Part shown: piece after piece, positions 51,607-61,595 of the stretch | Numbering within the stretch: the first letter of the stretch is position 1 | How the letters are laid out: the number at the start of each line of letters is the position of its first letter | Assembly (NCBI GenBank): GCA_934162255.1 | Contig: CAKPIG010000004.1 | Span: 54,215 to 118,214, forward strand | Length of the DNA: 64,000 bases | Direction of reading: 5' to 3' | Source: an uncultured Clostridia bacterium | GTDB lineage: Bacteria; Bacillota; Clostridia; TANB77; CAG-508 | The notes under the pieces: model-generated | The model's database searches: none | The model's input: only the letters and a program-made list of their open reading frames with translations | Told to the model about the DNA's origin: nothing | Made by a program: the position numbers and the translations under genes

Positions 51607-52500
51607 TTGGAAATAAAAAGATTATTAGAAAACTCAAAAATACCTAAGGAAAATATTTATTATAATGAACCAATGAGTGGGCACACGAGCTTTAAAATAG
51701 GAGGCCCAGCAGAATACTTCATAAAAATAAAAACAATAGAAGAACTAAAAGAACTATTAAAAATAACAAGAGAAAATAATATAAAACTAACAGTAATAGG
51801 AAATGGAAGTAATATACTGGTAAATGATAGTGGAATAAAAGGAATTGTAATTAAAATAGAAATACAAAAACTTGAAATAAATGATTGCATAATAAAAATA
51901 GGAAGTGGAAACAAAATTGCAGAGGTTTCTCAAAAATTAGCAAGAGAAAACTTTACTGGAATTGAATTTGCATCAGGAATACCGGGCACAATTGGTGGAG
52001 CAATAAGAATGAATGCAGGAGCACATGGGAAAGAAATGAAAGATATTGTAGAAAATATTACATTTATGAAACAAGATGGAGCAATACATACAATATCAAA
52101 AGATGAAGCAAAATTTGAATACAGAAATAGTTTATTTGCAAAAACAAATTATATAATATTAGAAACTGAAATTAAATTAGAAAAAGGAAATGAAGAAGAA
52201 ATAAAAGAAAAACTAAAAGAATATGCAGAATACAGAAGAGAAAAACAACCAATTGAATATCCAAGTGCAGGAAGCACATTTAAAAGAGGTAAAGATTTTG
52301 TAACAGCAAAATTAATAGATGAAGCAGGACTAAAAGGATACCAAATAGGTGGAGCACAAATATCTGAAAAACATGCAGGATTTATTATAAATAAAGAAGA
52401 TGCAACAGCAAAAGATGTTATAGAATTAATAGAATATACCAAAAAGCAAATATATAATAAATTCGGAAAAAAAATAGAGACAGAAATAGAAATAATTTAA
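51607..52500 (+). CDS. murB: UDP-N-acetylenolpyruvoylglucosamine reductase
   Basis: 298 residues from TTG 51607, with AAGGAAGG 7 bases upstream; a longer frame from ATG 51571 would overlap the previous gene. FAD-binding motifs TVIGNGSNILVNDSG and GIEFASGIPGTIGGAIRMNA, and the YPSAGSTFKRG segment with the catalytic Ser, fit the MurB type of Gram-positive bacteria. HAGFIINKEDATAKDVIEL closes the domain. It makes UDP-MurNAc for peptidoglycan. It leads into yvcK, as in many Bacillota, but rapZ is missing between them. Confidence 0.96.
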   Translation: MEIKRLLENSKIPKENIYYNEPMSGHTSFKIGGPAEYFIKIKTIEELKELLKITRENNIKLTVIGNGSNILVNDSGIKGIVIKIEIQKLEINDCIIKIGSGNKIAEVSQKLARENFTGIEFASGIPGTIGGAIRMNAGAHGKEMKDIVENITFMKQDGAIHTISKDEAKFEYRNSLFAKTNYIILETEIKLEKGNEEEIKEKLKEYAEYRREKQPIEYPSAGSTFKRGKDFVTAKLIDEAGLKGYQIGGAQISEKHAGFIINKEDATAKDVIELIEYTKKQIYNKFGKKIETEIEII

Positions 52501-52513
52501 TGGAGGAATAGAT

Positions 52514-54031
52514 ATGAAAGGAATATGGCATTGGCTTAAATCAAGTTCTAAAATGAAAAGATGGATTTTTTTAGTCTTACTAGGAATTGTTTTAACTTGT
52601 TATGGGATTTCAAATATATTAGTACAAAAAGAAATGAGATTCATAGATGTTGGAAAAGTAATAGTGACATTTGTAATTGGATTTACATGTATAGTATTGG
52701 GATTAATATTTTTAAATAAAAGAAATATGGAACTATTTATAGAAGTAACAGATGAAAGAATGCAAAAAAAGAAAAATGTAAACGTAAATTCTTTAATATT
52801 TGACAAAAAAATTTATGATAGAGGACCCAATATTGTAGCAATTGGTGGAGGAACAGGGTTAAATACAGTATTGACAGGAATGAAAAGATATACAAATAAC
52901 ATAACAGCAATAGTTGCAGTATCAGAATATGGAGAAGGATCAACAGACTCAAGAATTCAATTAGAAACAACATTGCCATTAGAAGAAGTAAAAGACAGTA
53001 TAATAGCACTTTCATCAGATACAAAAAGTGAATTGAGTAATCTTTTAAATCACGAAATGACGAATAATAGATTAAAAGGATTAAAATTCTCAGATATATA
53101 TTTTACAGCAATGAAAGAAATTCATTGGAATGATGCAGAAGCAATAGAAAAATCAAGTAATATATTTAATATAATAGGAAATGTAATGCCTGTTACAACA
53201 CAAGAAATGAAAATATGTGCAGAACTTGAAAATGGATATGTAGTTGAGGAAAAACATAGAATACCAGAAATAGTAAATGACAAAATGACAAAAATAAGCA
53301 GAGTATTTTTAAAGCCATCAAATTGCAAGCCTGCAGAAGGAGTTCTTGAAGCAATAAGAAATGCTGATAGTATAATAATAGGACCAGGAAGCTTATACAC
53401 AAATGTAATACCTAATTTATTAGTAAATGGTGTTGCAAAAGCAATAAAAGAAAGCAAAGCAATAAAAATATATGTCAATAATATAATGACAGAACCAGGC
53501 CAAACAGATGACTATTCTGTAGCAGACCATGTAAAAGCTATAATAGATCACTGTGGTGAAGGAATAATAGATTATTGCATATATGATACGGGAGAAGTAA
53601 TACCTGAATATATAAAAATGTATAATAGAGAAGGCTCTGATTTAGTAGAACAAAAAATTGAAGATCCTGCGCTAAGAAAAATTAAATTTATAAAGAAAAA
53701 TATATCAACAATAATAGATGGCAAAATCAGACATGATCCATATCTTGTTGCAGAGTCTGCAATAACACTAATATGTAATGACTTGAAATTTCAAGATAAA
53801 GAAAATGACCCTGAATATGTAATGTTAAATGCAAAATTGAAATCAGATAAGAGAATAAACAAATTAAAAAAAGAAAAAGCCAAAATAGAGAAAAAGGCTA
53901 AAAAAAGAGGAAAAGCAGTACAAAGCAAAAACAGAAATGCAAAACAAAGTAAATTTAGTGCAAAGTATAGTGAAAGAATAAAATCAATAAAAGAATCAGA
54001 AGAAAATTACAAAAAAGCACATAAGAAATAG
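52514..54031 (+). CDS. yvcK: YvcK/CofD-family morphogenesis and carbon-flux factor with membrane N-terminus
   Basis: 505 residues, longer than the ~320-residue B. subtilis protein. Two N-terminal membrane helices (about 16-35 and 45-68) are followed by the core with VAIGGGTGLNTVLTGMKRYT and AVSEYGEGSTDSR, then the IIGPGSLYTNVIPNLLVNGV segment. All are YvcK hallmarks for binding UDP-sugars. The last ~80 residues are a Lys-rich tail (KKEKAKIEKKAKKRGKAVQS). YvcK is needed for normal wall synthesis on gluconeogenic carbon sources. Neighbours rapZ and whiA, usual in this order, are absent. The ribosome site is TGGAGGA. Confidence 0.93.
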   Translation: MKGIWHWLKSSSKMKRWIFLVLLGIVLTCYGISNILVQKEMRFIDVGKVIVTFVIGFTCIVLGLIFLNKRNMELFIEVTDERMQKKKNVNVNSLIFDKKIYDRGPNIVAIGGGTGLNTVLTGMKRYTNNITAIVAVSEYGEGSTDSRIQLETTLPLEEVKDSIIALSSDTKSELSNLLNHEMTNNRLKGLKFSDIYFTAMKEIHWNDAEAIEKSSNIFNIIGNVMPVTTQEMKICAELENGYVVEEKHRIPEIVNDKMTKISRVFLKPSNCKPAEGVLEAIRNADSIIIGPGSLYTNVIPNLLVNGVAKAIKESKAIKIYVNNIMTEPGQTDDYSVADHVKAIIDHCGEGIIDYCIYDTGEVIPEYIKMYNREGSDLVEQKIEDPALRKIKFIKKNISTIIDGKIRHDPYLVAESAITLICNDLKFQDKENDPEYVMLNAKLKSDKRINKLKKEKAKIEKKAKKRGKAVQSKNRNAKQSKFSAKYSERIKSIKESEENYKKAHKK

Positions 54032-54041
54032 GAGTGAAAAA

Positions 54042-56060
54042 ATGAAATTCGCAAAAGAAGAATTTAAATTAGAAAATGCATTAACAAAAGAATGGATAAT
54101 AACAAATGGAATAGGAGGGTATGCCTCATCAACAATAATTGGAGCAAACACAAGGAAATACCATGGCCTTTTAGTTGCTCCATTAATTCCGCCAGCAAAA
54201 AGAACGCTAATATTATCAAAATTAGATGAAAGCATAGAACTAGACGAAAAAAAATATGAACTATTTACAAACGTAGGAAAAAATTATATTTCATCAGGAT
54301 ATAAATTTCAAGAAAGCTTTGTAAAAGAATATATGCCAATATTTGCATATAAAGTAGAAGACACAGAGATAACAAAAGTCATATGTATGGAACACTTAAA
54401 AAATACAGTAGCAATCTATTATAAAATAAGAAATGGTAAGAAAAAAGCAAAATTCACATTAGCACCATTAGTAAATTTCAGAGATTTACATGGAGTAAAT
54501 AAATCTACAACATTTAAGTTAAATCAGAAAAAATTACCAAGAAACAAAATTGAAATAAGAATAAAACAAGAAACTCCAATATATATGACAATTTCTGAAG
54601 GTGAGTATATAGAACATAAGAATGATATATTTTCAAACATGTTTTATATAGAAGAAGAGAAAAGAGGATATGAATCAGAAGAAAATCATATTGTTCCAGG
54701 AAGATATGAAATAGAAATAGAACCAGAAGAAGAAAAAGAAATATCATTTATTTGTTCACTAGAAGAAAATATTGAAGAATTAGATGCAAGATACATCATC
54801 ACAAATGAAATAGTTAGACTATGTGAAACATTTAATGAATCAAAATTAATAGATAATGGAAAAGAAAACAAAAGCAATGAAGAAATAGAAAGAGACAAAT
54901 TAATAAAAACATTTCTAATAGCAGCAGATAATTTCATTGTAGAAAGACCTTTATTTAGGACATATTCAATAATAGCTGGATATCATTGGTTCTTGGACTG
55001 GATGAGAGATACTCTAATATCTTTTGAAGGCTTGCTACTAATTCCAAAAAAATATGAAATAGCCCAAAAAGTTCTAATGACATGCATAAGAGACATGAAA
55101 TATGGACTAATTCCAAATGGGTATGCAGAATATGATAATAAACCATTATATAATAGTGCAGATGCATCACTACTTCTATTTGAGCAAGTAAAAAAATACT
55201 TAGAATATACAGAAGATTATAAATTTGTTATAGAAAGATTATATCCAAAACTAAAAAGTATAATAGAAAATTATCAAAAAGGAATAGACTTAGATAATAA
55301 CAATATATATATGGATTCAGATGGATTAATTGTATCAGGAACAGAATATACACAAAACACATGGATGGATGTAAAATATGCAGGAGTAGCCATAACACCA
55401 AGAAATGGTAAAGTAGTAGAAATAAATTCACTATGGTATAATGCATTAAAAATAATGCAAGAACTAGCTACAAGAAATAAAGAAAAAGAGTTAGCAAAAG
55501 AATATGAAGAATTAGCAATAAGATGCAAAAACTCATTTGAAGAAAAGTTTTATAATAAAAGAAGAAAATGCTTATATGATGTATTAGGAGACGGAAAAAT
55601 AAGACCAAACCAACTATTTGCATTAAGTTTAACATATCCAGTATTAGATCCAAAATCATTAGAAGCAAAAGAAATGTTTGAAACTGTATCAAAAAAATTA
55701 TTAAATGATTATGGATTAAAAACTTTAGCAAAAGGCGAAGAAAACTATGTAGATATATATGAAGGAGATGGAGCAAGAAGAGACTTAAGCTATCATCAAG
55801 GAATTACATGGACATGGCTATTGGGATTATACTATAATGCATTAAAAAAATTGGAAAAAGAAGATAAAACAAAATACTCAGAAAGATTAAAAGAATTTAA
55901 ACAAAATGTAACAAAAACATTTTCAAAAGAAATAAACGAAAGAGGATGCATAGGAAGTATTGCAGAAATATATGATTCTAAAAAGCCATATTTACCTAAA
56001 GGAGCAGTTGCACAAGCATGGAGTGTGGCAGAAATATTTAGAATTATCTTAAATAAATAA
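54042..56060 (+). CDS. Glycogen debranching enzyme (GH133 amylo-alpha-1,6-glucosidase)
   Basis: 672 residues. The N-terminal domain begins EWIITNGIGGYASSTIIGANTRKYHGLLVAP, the family signature. The C-terminal (alpha/alpha)6 barrel starts near residue 285 and includes AGYHWFLDWMRDTLISFEGL, with the catalytic Asp region, and IPNGYAEYDNKPLYNSADASLL. It removes alpha-1,6-linked glucose at glycogen branch points. It lies 10 bases after yvcK and 14 bases before holA. Alpha-glucan phosphorylase follows one gene later, making a catabolic pair. No signal peptide. Confidence 0.95.
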   Translation: MKFAKEEFKLENALTKEWIITNGIGGYASSTIIGANTRKYHGLLVAPLIPPAKRTLILSKLDESIELDEKKYELFTNVGKNYISSGYKFQESFVKEYMPIFAYKVEDTEITKVICMEHLKNTVAIYYKIRNGKKKAKFTLAPLVNFRDLHGVNKSTTFKLNQKKLPRNKIEIRIKQETPIYMTISEGEYIEHKNDIFSNMFYIEEEKRGYESEENHIVPGRYEIEIEPEEEKEISFICSLEENIEELDARYIITNEIVRLCETFNESKLIDNGKENKSNEEIERDKLIKTFLIAADNFIVERPLFRTYSIIAGYHWFLDWMRDTLISFEGLLLIPKKYEIAQKVLMTCIRDMKYGLIPNGYAEYDNKPLYNSADASLLLFEQVKKYLEYTEDYKFVIERLYPKLKSIIENYQKGIDLDNNNIYMDSDGLIVSGTEYTQNTWMDVKYAGVAITPRNGKVVEINSLWYNALKIMQELATRNKEKELAKEYEELAIRCKNSFEEKFYNKRRKCLYDVLGDGKIRPNQLFALSLTYPVLDPKSLEAKEMFETVSKKLLNDYGLKTLAKGEENYVDIYEGDGARRDLSYHQGITWTWLLGLYYNALKKLEKEDKTKYSERLKEFKQNVTKTFSKEINERGCIGSIAEIYDSKKPYLPKGAVAQAWSVAEIFRIILNK

Positions 56061-56074
56061 TAGGAATGTGAAAA

Positions 56075-57100
56075 ATGTTAAAGATAGAAGAATTAGAAAA
56101 ACAAGTAAATTCCAATAACATTAAAGGAATTTACTTGTTATATGGTGAAGAAACTTATCTTTTAGACCAAATGTTAAAAAAAATAAAGAAACAATTTGGA
56201 GAAACTGTAAAAGGAATAAACTATATTCAAATATACAGAGAAAATATAGAATCACTTATTTCAGAAATAGAAACACCATCATTTGGATTTTCAAAAAAAT
56301 TAATAATAGCCCAAAATACTGGGATTTTTAAAAGAGAAAGTAAAGACAGAATAAATGGAGTAAGCAAAGAAATAAAAGATAAAATAAATGAATATCTAAA
56401 AGATAATATAAGCCTTATAGAAGAAAGTGTACAGTTAATCTTTATAGAAGAAACTGTCGAAAAAAACTCAATATTCAATACAATTGAGAAAGTTGGAACA
56501 ATATGCAATTTTGAAGAGCAAAAACCATTTCAAATAATAAAGAGATTAAAACATATTTGTGAGTTATACAAAGTAAAAATTGATGAAAATACACTTCAAT
56601 ATTTAATAGAATCATGTGGAACAAATATGCAGGATTTAATAAACGAAATAAGAAAATTAATAGAATATGCAGGTAAAAATGGTACAATAGAGAAACAAGA
56701 TGTAGACAAGTTGTGTATAAAAAAAATAGAAAGTGTAATATTTGATTTAACTGATAATTTAAGCCAAAAAAATATAGAAAAAGCAATGGAAGTTTTATAT
56801 AATTTGATAGCATCAAAAGAACCAATACAAAAGATTCTAATAACATTATACAATCACTTCAAAAAATTATATTTTGTAAAACTAGCAATAGAAAATAATA
56901 AAGATATAGCTCAAAGTTTAAAACTAAAGCCAAATCAGTTGTTTTTAGTAAACAAATATAAAATGCAAGCCCAAAAATTCAAAAAATCAGAATTAAGAAA
57001 AATTATACAAGAGTTAGAAAACTTAGATTACAAATATAAAATAGGTCTAATTGATATAAATATAGGATTAGAAACAATACTTTGTACATATTGCTCATAG
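56075..57100 (+). CDS. holA: DNA polymerase III delta subunit
   Basis: 341 residues. The N-terminal YLLYGEETYLLDQMLKKIKKQF is the HolA start, followed by the RecA-like fold (FGFSKKLIIAQNTGIFK). The AAA-lid region (YLIESCGTNMQDLINEIRKL) and C-terminal collar domain complete it. It opens the sliding clamp within the clamp-loader complex. It sits between two glucan genes without functional relation. The start follows AGGAATGTGAAAA, a weak ribosome site. Confidence 0.93.
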   Translation: MLKIEELEKQVNSNNIKGIYLLYGEETYLLDQMLKKIKKQFGETVKGINYIQIYRENIESLISEIETPSFGFSKKLIIAQNTGIFKRESKDRINGVSKEIKDKINEYLKDNISLIEESVQLIFIEETVEKNSIFNTIEKVGTICNFEEQKPFQIIKRLKHICELYKVKIDENTLQYLIESCGTNMQDLINEIRKLIEYAGKNGTIEKQDVDKLCIKKIESVIFDLTDNLSQKNIEKAMEVLYNLIASKEPIQKILITLYNHFKKLYFVKLAIENNKDIAQSLKLKPNQLFLVNKYKMQAQKFKKSELRKIIQELENLDYKYKIGLIDINIGLETILCTYCS

Positions 57101-57104
57101 TGTA

Positions 57105-57133
57105 TTGACAAAAAAAATAAATTAGAGGATAAT
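57105..57133 (+). promoter_or_regulatory. SigA-type promoter of glgP
   Basis: TTGACA (57105-57110), a 17-base spacer and GATAAT (57128-57133), 51 bases before the start codon. Confidence 0.8.
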
Positions 57134-57184
57134 AAAACAAATACAAAAAGAAAAAATGATAAAAGAACTTAGGAGGAAATATAA

Positions 57185-59752
57185 ATGTATATATTTAATA
57201 GAATAACTGTAAATCCACAATTACCTAAAAGAATAGATAAAATAACAGAAATAGCAAATAATCTTTGGTGGTCTTGGAACACTGAATTTTTAAGATTATT
57301 TAAAAGAATTGATATGGACTTGTGGGAAAAATGCAATAAAAATCCTGTAAAATTTCTAAAACTAGTAGAACAATCTAAACTAGAAGAAGTATCAAAAGAT
57401 ACAAGTTTTTTAAAAGAATATGACAAAGTTGTAGAAGATTTTGAAGATTACATGAATAGCAAAAATACATGGTTTGCTCAAAAATATCCAGAAAACAAAA
57501 ATGATGTTATAGCATATTTTTCAGCAGAATATGGATTAGATCAAACAATTGCAATATATTCAGGAGGATTAGGAATCTTATCAGGAGACCACTTAAAATC
57601 AGCAAGTGATTTAGGAATTCCTTTAGTTGCTGTAGGTTTACTATATAAAAATGGATATTTTAATCAAAGAATAGACAGATATGGAATGCAAGTACCAGAA
57701 TATAGAGATTTAAACTTGCATGATTTACCAATAACAACAGTAAAAGATATAGATGGAAATGACCTAATAGTATATTTAAAATTTCCAAAAAGAAGAATAT
57801 ATTTAAAAGTGTGGCAAATAAATGTAGGAAGAGTTAAATTATATTTAATGGACTCAGACATAGACATAAATAATCAAGAAGATAGAGATACAACAGCCAG
57901 ACTTTATGGTGGAGACCAAGAAATGAGAATAAGACAAGAAATTATTCTTGGAATGGGTGGAGTAAATCTATTAAAAAGACTAGGATTAAGACCAACAATA
58001 TATCATATGAATGAAGGACATTCAGCATTTTTAAATTTAGAACTAATAAAAAATACAATAAAAGAAAAACAAGTATCATTTGATATAGCAAAAGATATAG
58101 CATCATCAAAAACAGTATTTACAACACATACACCAGTGCCTGCAGGAAATGACATATTTCCAATAAGTCTAGTAGAAAAATATTTTAAAGACTTTTGGCC
58201 AAGACTAGGACTAACAAGAGAAGAATTCCTAAAATTAGGAATGAAACCTTGTGAAGGCTTAGAACCAGGATTTAATATGGGAATATTTGCATTAAAGATT
58301 GCAGGAAAGAAAAACGGAGTAAGTAAATTACATGGAGAAGTTTCAAGAGAGCTATTTGCTGAAGTATGGCCACATATAGCACCAAGCGAATCTCCAATAA
58401 CATATGTTACAAATGGTGTACATACATGCACATGGTTAGCACCAAGATTAAAAGAATTATATAACAAATATTTAATTCCATATTGGCAAGATAATATTCA
58501 CAATGATGAAATCTGGGAAAAGATAAAAAGTATACCAGATGACAAACTATGGAAAGTACATATGGATAGAAAAATAAAGCTATTATCAATTGTAAAAGAA
58601 AATATAACTAACAGATTAAGAAGAGAAGGAGTTAGCTATGATGAAATAAATGAAATTACATCAAAACTAAATCCAGAAGCATTAACAATAGGATTTGCAA
58701 GAAGATTTGCCACATACAAAAGGGCTACATTAATATTTAAAGATTTAGAAAGAATAACACAAATATTAAATGACGAAAATAGACCAGTTCAAATAATATT
58801 TGCAGGAAAAGCACATCCTGCAGACAAAGAAGGAGCAGACTTAATAAAATACATTCATGAAATATCATTAAAGCCACAATTTAAAGGAAAAATATTCATA
58901 TTAGAAAACTATAATATTGAAATATCAAGATATTTAGTAAGTGGTGTAGATGTATGGTTAAATAACCCTAGAAGACCAATGGAAGCTTCTGGAACAAGTG
59001 GACAAAAAGCATCAGTAAATGGAGTAGTAAACTTCAGTGTACTTGATGGTTGGTGGGCAGAAGGATACAATCAAAAAAATGGATGGTCAATAGGGACAAA
59101 CAAAGAATATCCATCATATGAAGAACAAGATAAAGCAGATAGTGAAAGCATGTATTATACACTAGAAAATAAAATAATACCAGCATATTATAACAAAGAT
59201 AGAAATGGAATATCAAAAACATGGATGGAATACATGAAAAACTCAATAGTATCAACAGGAGGAAAATATAGTACAGCAAGAATGTTAGTAGATTATACAC
59301 AAAAATTATATATGCCACTTATGAATTTAACCAAAAGATATTATACTAATATAAACAATGTAGCAGAATACAATGAATGGAAACAAAACTTATACACAAA
59401 TTGGAAAGACATACAAATAGAGCAAGTAGAAAACAATGCAGATGATATAACTGTAGATGCAGGAGCAGAAATTGAAGTAAGATGTGAAGTAACACTTCCA
59501 AACATAGATGTAAGTCATATAAGAGTTGAAGTATATTATGGAAAAATATTAGAAAATGGAGCGGTAAAAAGTGAACAAATAATACCAATGCAAATAGAAG
59601 GTTCAGACGAAGAAAATAGAAAATATAACTATGTAGCAAAAATAAAACTAAGTTCAGGTGGAGACTATGGATATACATTCAGAGTTATGCCAGAACATGA
59701 CATGATATTAGATAGTGAAAACCTAGATTTAGTAAAGTGGATAGAAAAATAG
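57185..59752 (+). CDS. glgP: Alpha-glucan phosphorylase (GT35) with DUF3417 N-terminus
   Basis: 855 residues. The N-terminal ~110 residues (LPKRIDKITEIANNLWWSWN) are the DUF3417 domain of the bacterial long alpha-glucan phosphorylases. AYFSAEYGLDQTIAIYSGGLGILSGDHLK and the HMNEGHSAFLNLE loop follow. K608 in GTSGQKASVNG is the pyridoxal phosphate lysine, and the RFATYKRATLI region binds phosphate. It releases glucose-1-phosphate from glycogen or maltodextrin. It has its own promoter and terminator. With GH133 and GH15 in the window it completes cytoplasmic glucan breakdown. The ribosome site is AGGAGGAAA. Confidence 0.96.
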   Translation: MYIFNRITVNPQLPKRIDKITEIANNLWWSWNTEFLRLFKRIDMDLWEKCNKNPVKFLKLVEQSKLEEVSKDTSFLKEYDKVVEDFEDYMNSKNTWFAQKYPENKNDVIAYFSAEYGLDQTIAIYSGGLGILSGDHLKSASDLGIPLVAVGLLYKNGYFNQRIDRYGMQVPEYRDLNLHDLPITTVKDIDGNDLIVYLKFPKRRIYLKVWQINVGRVKLYLMDSDIDINNQEDRDTTARLYGGDQEMRIRQEIILGMGGVNLLKRLGLRPTIYHMNEGHSAFLNLELIKNTIKEKQVSFDIAKDIASSKTVFTTHTPVPAGNDIFPISLVEKYFKDFWPRLGLTREEFLKLGMKPCEGLEPGFNMGIFALKIAGKKNGVSKLHGEVSRELFAEVWPHIAPSESPITYVTNGVHTCTWLAPRLKELYNKYLIPYWQDNIHNDEIWEKIKSIPDDKLWKVHMDRKIKLLSIVKENITNRLRREGVSYDEINEITSKLNPEALTIGFARRFATYKRATLIFKDLERITQILNDENRPVQIIFAGKAHPADKEGADLIKYIHEISLKPQFKGKIFILENYNIEISRYLVSGVDVWLNNPRRPMEASGTSGQKASVNGVVNFSVLDGWWAEGYNQKNGWSIGTNKEYPSYEEQDKADSESMYYTLENKIIPAYYNKDRNGISKTWMEYMKNSIVSTGGKYSTARMLVDYTQKLYMPLMNLTKRYYTNINNVAEYNEWKQNLYTNWKDIQIEQVENNADDITVDAGAEIEVRCEVTLPNIDVSHIRVEVYYGKILENGAVKSEQIIPMQIEGSDEENRKYNYVAKIKLSSGGDYGYTFRVMPEHDMILDSENLDLVKWIEK

Positions 59753-59755
59753 AAA

Positions 59756-59791
59756 AAAGGAACATTTTAGAAAAATAAGATGTTCCTTTAA
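59756..59791 (+). terminator. Rho-independent terminator after glgP
   Basis: AAAGGAACAT (59756-59765) pairs with ATGTTCCTTT (59780-59789) across a 14-base AT-rich loop. The T tract is short. Confidence 0.75.
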
Positions 59792-59883
59792 TATTATTTT
59801 TACGATAAATACATATAAATTAATAATAACCATTAAAAAAATATAAAAGTACACATAAAATTGGAAGAATTTATGAAAAAATA

Positions 59884-59912
59884 TTTACAAATCAAAAAAA
59901 ATATAATATAAT
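59884..59912 (+). promoter_or_regulatory. SigA-type promoter of the sortase cluster
   Basis: TTTACA (59884-59889), a 17-base spacer and TATAAT (59907-59912), 38 bases before the first gene of the cluster. Confidence 0.8.
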
Positions 59913-59950
59913 GGCGGTGAAAAATTTGATATAAGGGGGAAGATTAACCG

Positions 59951-60964
59951 ATGAACAAATTATGCAACAAGCTAATGGGCGTGTTGGCAGTTACATTTTT
60001 TATAGCCATAATGCCAATTGTAGTTCTTGCAACAAATGAAAAAATATCTGTGGTAGACTCAAAAAATGAAGAAAATAAACAAGAATATATAATATACTTA
60101 GATGGTTACACAGATAAAGAATTCAAATATGCATTTACAACAATGCAAAATCCAAGCGAAATGGATTTGATTTATGTCAATTCAATCTTAGATTTAGGAG
60201 AGAATCAAGTAGCACTATTAGATGCTAATACTTATGAAAAACTATCAGGAAAAACAATTTATATTTGGGCAAAAGATAAAGAAGAAAATTTTATTCTTAA
60301 AGGAATCGAGTTAGATTTCAATAATTCACTAACAAAAGAACAAATAAATTCAATAGAAAATTTAACAAAAACAATAAGTACAAAAATAACTGATAAACAA
60401 TCAGAAACTTCAGAAGTTAGAAATGAAGTTATTGAAGGAATTCAGGAAATAGCAGCAACAGGATATGTAAAAATTACTGATGATAGTGATGCAAAATACT
60501 ATTATGAAAGAGTAAAAACATCTGATTCAGAAGAATACAAAAAGCTATATGAATTAGCACAAAAAATAAAAGATGAATATGATAAATTAGACATGTATCA
60601 AAAAATACAATTAGATGAAAAATTTTACTCACTATATACAAAAATATTAGATAATGCAAAATGGGAAGAAGTTCAAAACATGACAATTGAACAACCAGAA
60701 TCTTCAGTTGCTGGAGAACAATATGTAGTATTATTAAAACAAGTAAATGGAGATGAAGTTGTAACAACAGACGCACAATTCTTAACAACATATGAGGACT
60801 ATAAACCAAATGTTGTAAAAGAACAAAAAGTAACACAAGAAACAGCAAAACTACCAATAACATATGATAGTATAGCATTAATAGTAATACTTGTAATAAT
60901 AGTTGCAGCATTAGTAGTAGTATACATCAGAATGAAAAAAATAAATCAAAAAGATGAAAAATAA
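59951..60964 (+). CDS. Secreted surface protein with possible LPITY sorting-like tail
   Basis: 337 residues: a signal peptide (about 5-28, ending VLA-T), a mixed alpha/beta domain (about 30-130), a helical part (140-235) and a beta-like stretch. The C-terminus reads KLPITYDS, a ~20-residue hydrophobic helix and RMKKINQKDEK. This equals the layout of a sortase signal (LPxTG, helix, basic tail) with Tyr in place of Gly. The next gene is a sortase, overlapping by 11 bases. No enzymatic motif is seen. It may be a wall-anchored subunit or a membrane partner of the sortase. AAGGGGGAA is the ribosome site. Confidence 0.8.
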   Translation: MNKLCNKLMGVLAVTFFIAIMPIVVLATNEKISVVDSKNEENKQEYIIYLDGYTDKEFKYAFTTMQNPSEMDLIYVNSILDLGENQVALLDANTYEKLSGKTIYIWAKDKEENFILKGIELDFNNSLTKEQINSIENLTKTISTKITDKQSETSEVRNEVIEGIQEIAATGYVKITDDSDAKYYYERVKTSDSEEYKKLYELAQKIKDEYDKLDMYQKIQLDEKFYSLYTKILDNAKWEEVQNMTIEQPESSVAGEQYVVLLKQVNGDEVVTTDAQFLTTYEDYKPNVVKEQKVTQETAKLPITYDSIALIVILVIIVAALVVVYIRMKKINQKDEK

Positions 60965-61568
60965 AAGCAAAAAGTTAAAAATCTATAAAGCAATATTTTC
61001 TATACTATTAATAGCATTTATCATTGTAATAATATTAGTTATACAAAAATATGGTAGTAATCTATTTTACGAAAGTGAAAGTAAAAAAGTAATAGAAACA
61101 TTTGAACATATTGACTCATCAGAAAATACTGAGAAATCAGAGATTCAATTAGAATATAATGGATACAAAGTGATAGGAATTGTTAAAATTCCAACAATAA
61201 ACATAGAATATCCTATACTAGACATAGGAGAGATAGACCCAGAAAATGCTAAAGGACCAATGAAAATGTCAATAATAAAATATTGGGGAGAAAATGTTAA
61301 CGACTATGGTAACTTATCAATAGCGGGTCATAACAATAAAAATGGAACAATGTTCGGAAAAACTAAAAAATTGAAAATAGGAGACAAAGTAGAATTGACA
61401 GATTTAACAGGAAAAACTATACAATATTCAATTTATGACATTTTCGTAACAGATCCCAATGATGTTAGCATATTATTACCAAAAGATGAAAATGTAAGAG
61501 AAGTTACTTTAATTACATGTACAAATGGTAACAAACAAAGGCTAATCTTAAAAGCAGAAGAAATATAG
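60954..61568 (+). CDS. Sortase, probably class D-like
   Basis: 204 residues. A membrane helix (about 10-32) is followed by the sortase beta-barrel (IGIVKIPTINIEYPIL). The active site is H126 (IAGHNN), C189 (LITCTN) and R196 (KQRLIL), all in place. A single N-terminal anchor without a C-terminal helix fits class D or a related class. It cleaves LPxTG-like signals and links proteins to the wall or to each other. Local substrates are probably the genes on both sides; the vWA protein at 25119 with LPKAG is another candidate. Translation is coupled to the upstream gene. Confidence 0.92.
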   Translation: MKNKSKKLKIYKAIFSILLIAFIIVIILVIQKYGSNLFYESESKKVIETFEHIDSSENTEKSEIQLEYNGYKVIGIVKIPTINIEYPILDIGEIDPENAKGPMKMSIIKYWGENVNDYGNLSIAGHNNKNGTMFGKTKKLKIGDKVELTDLTGKTIQYSIYDIFVTDPNDVSILLPKDENVREVTLITCTNGNKQRLILKAEEI

Positions 61569-61595
61569 TAAAAAATTTAGGGGGGAAAATAAGAA

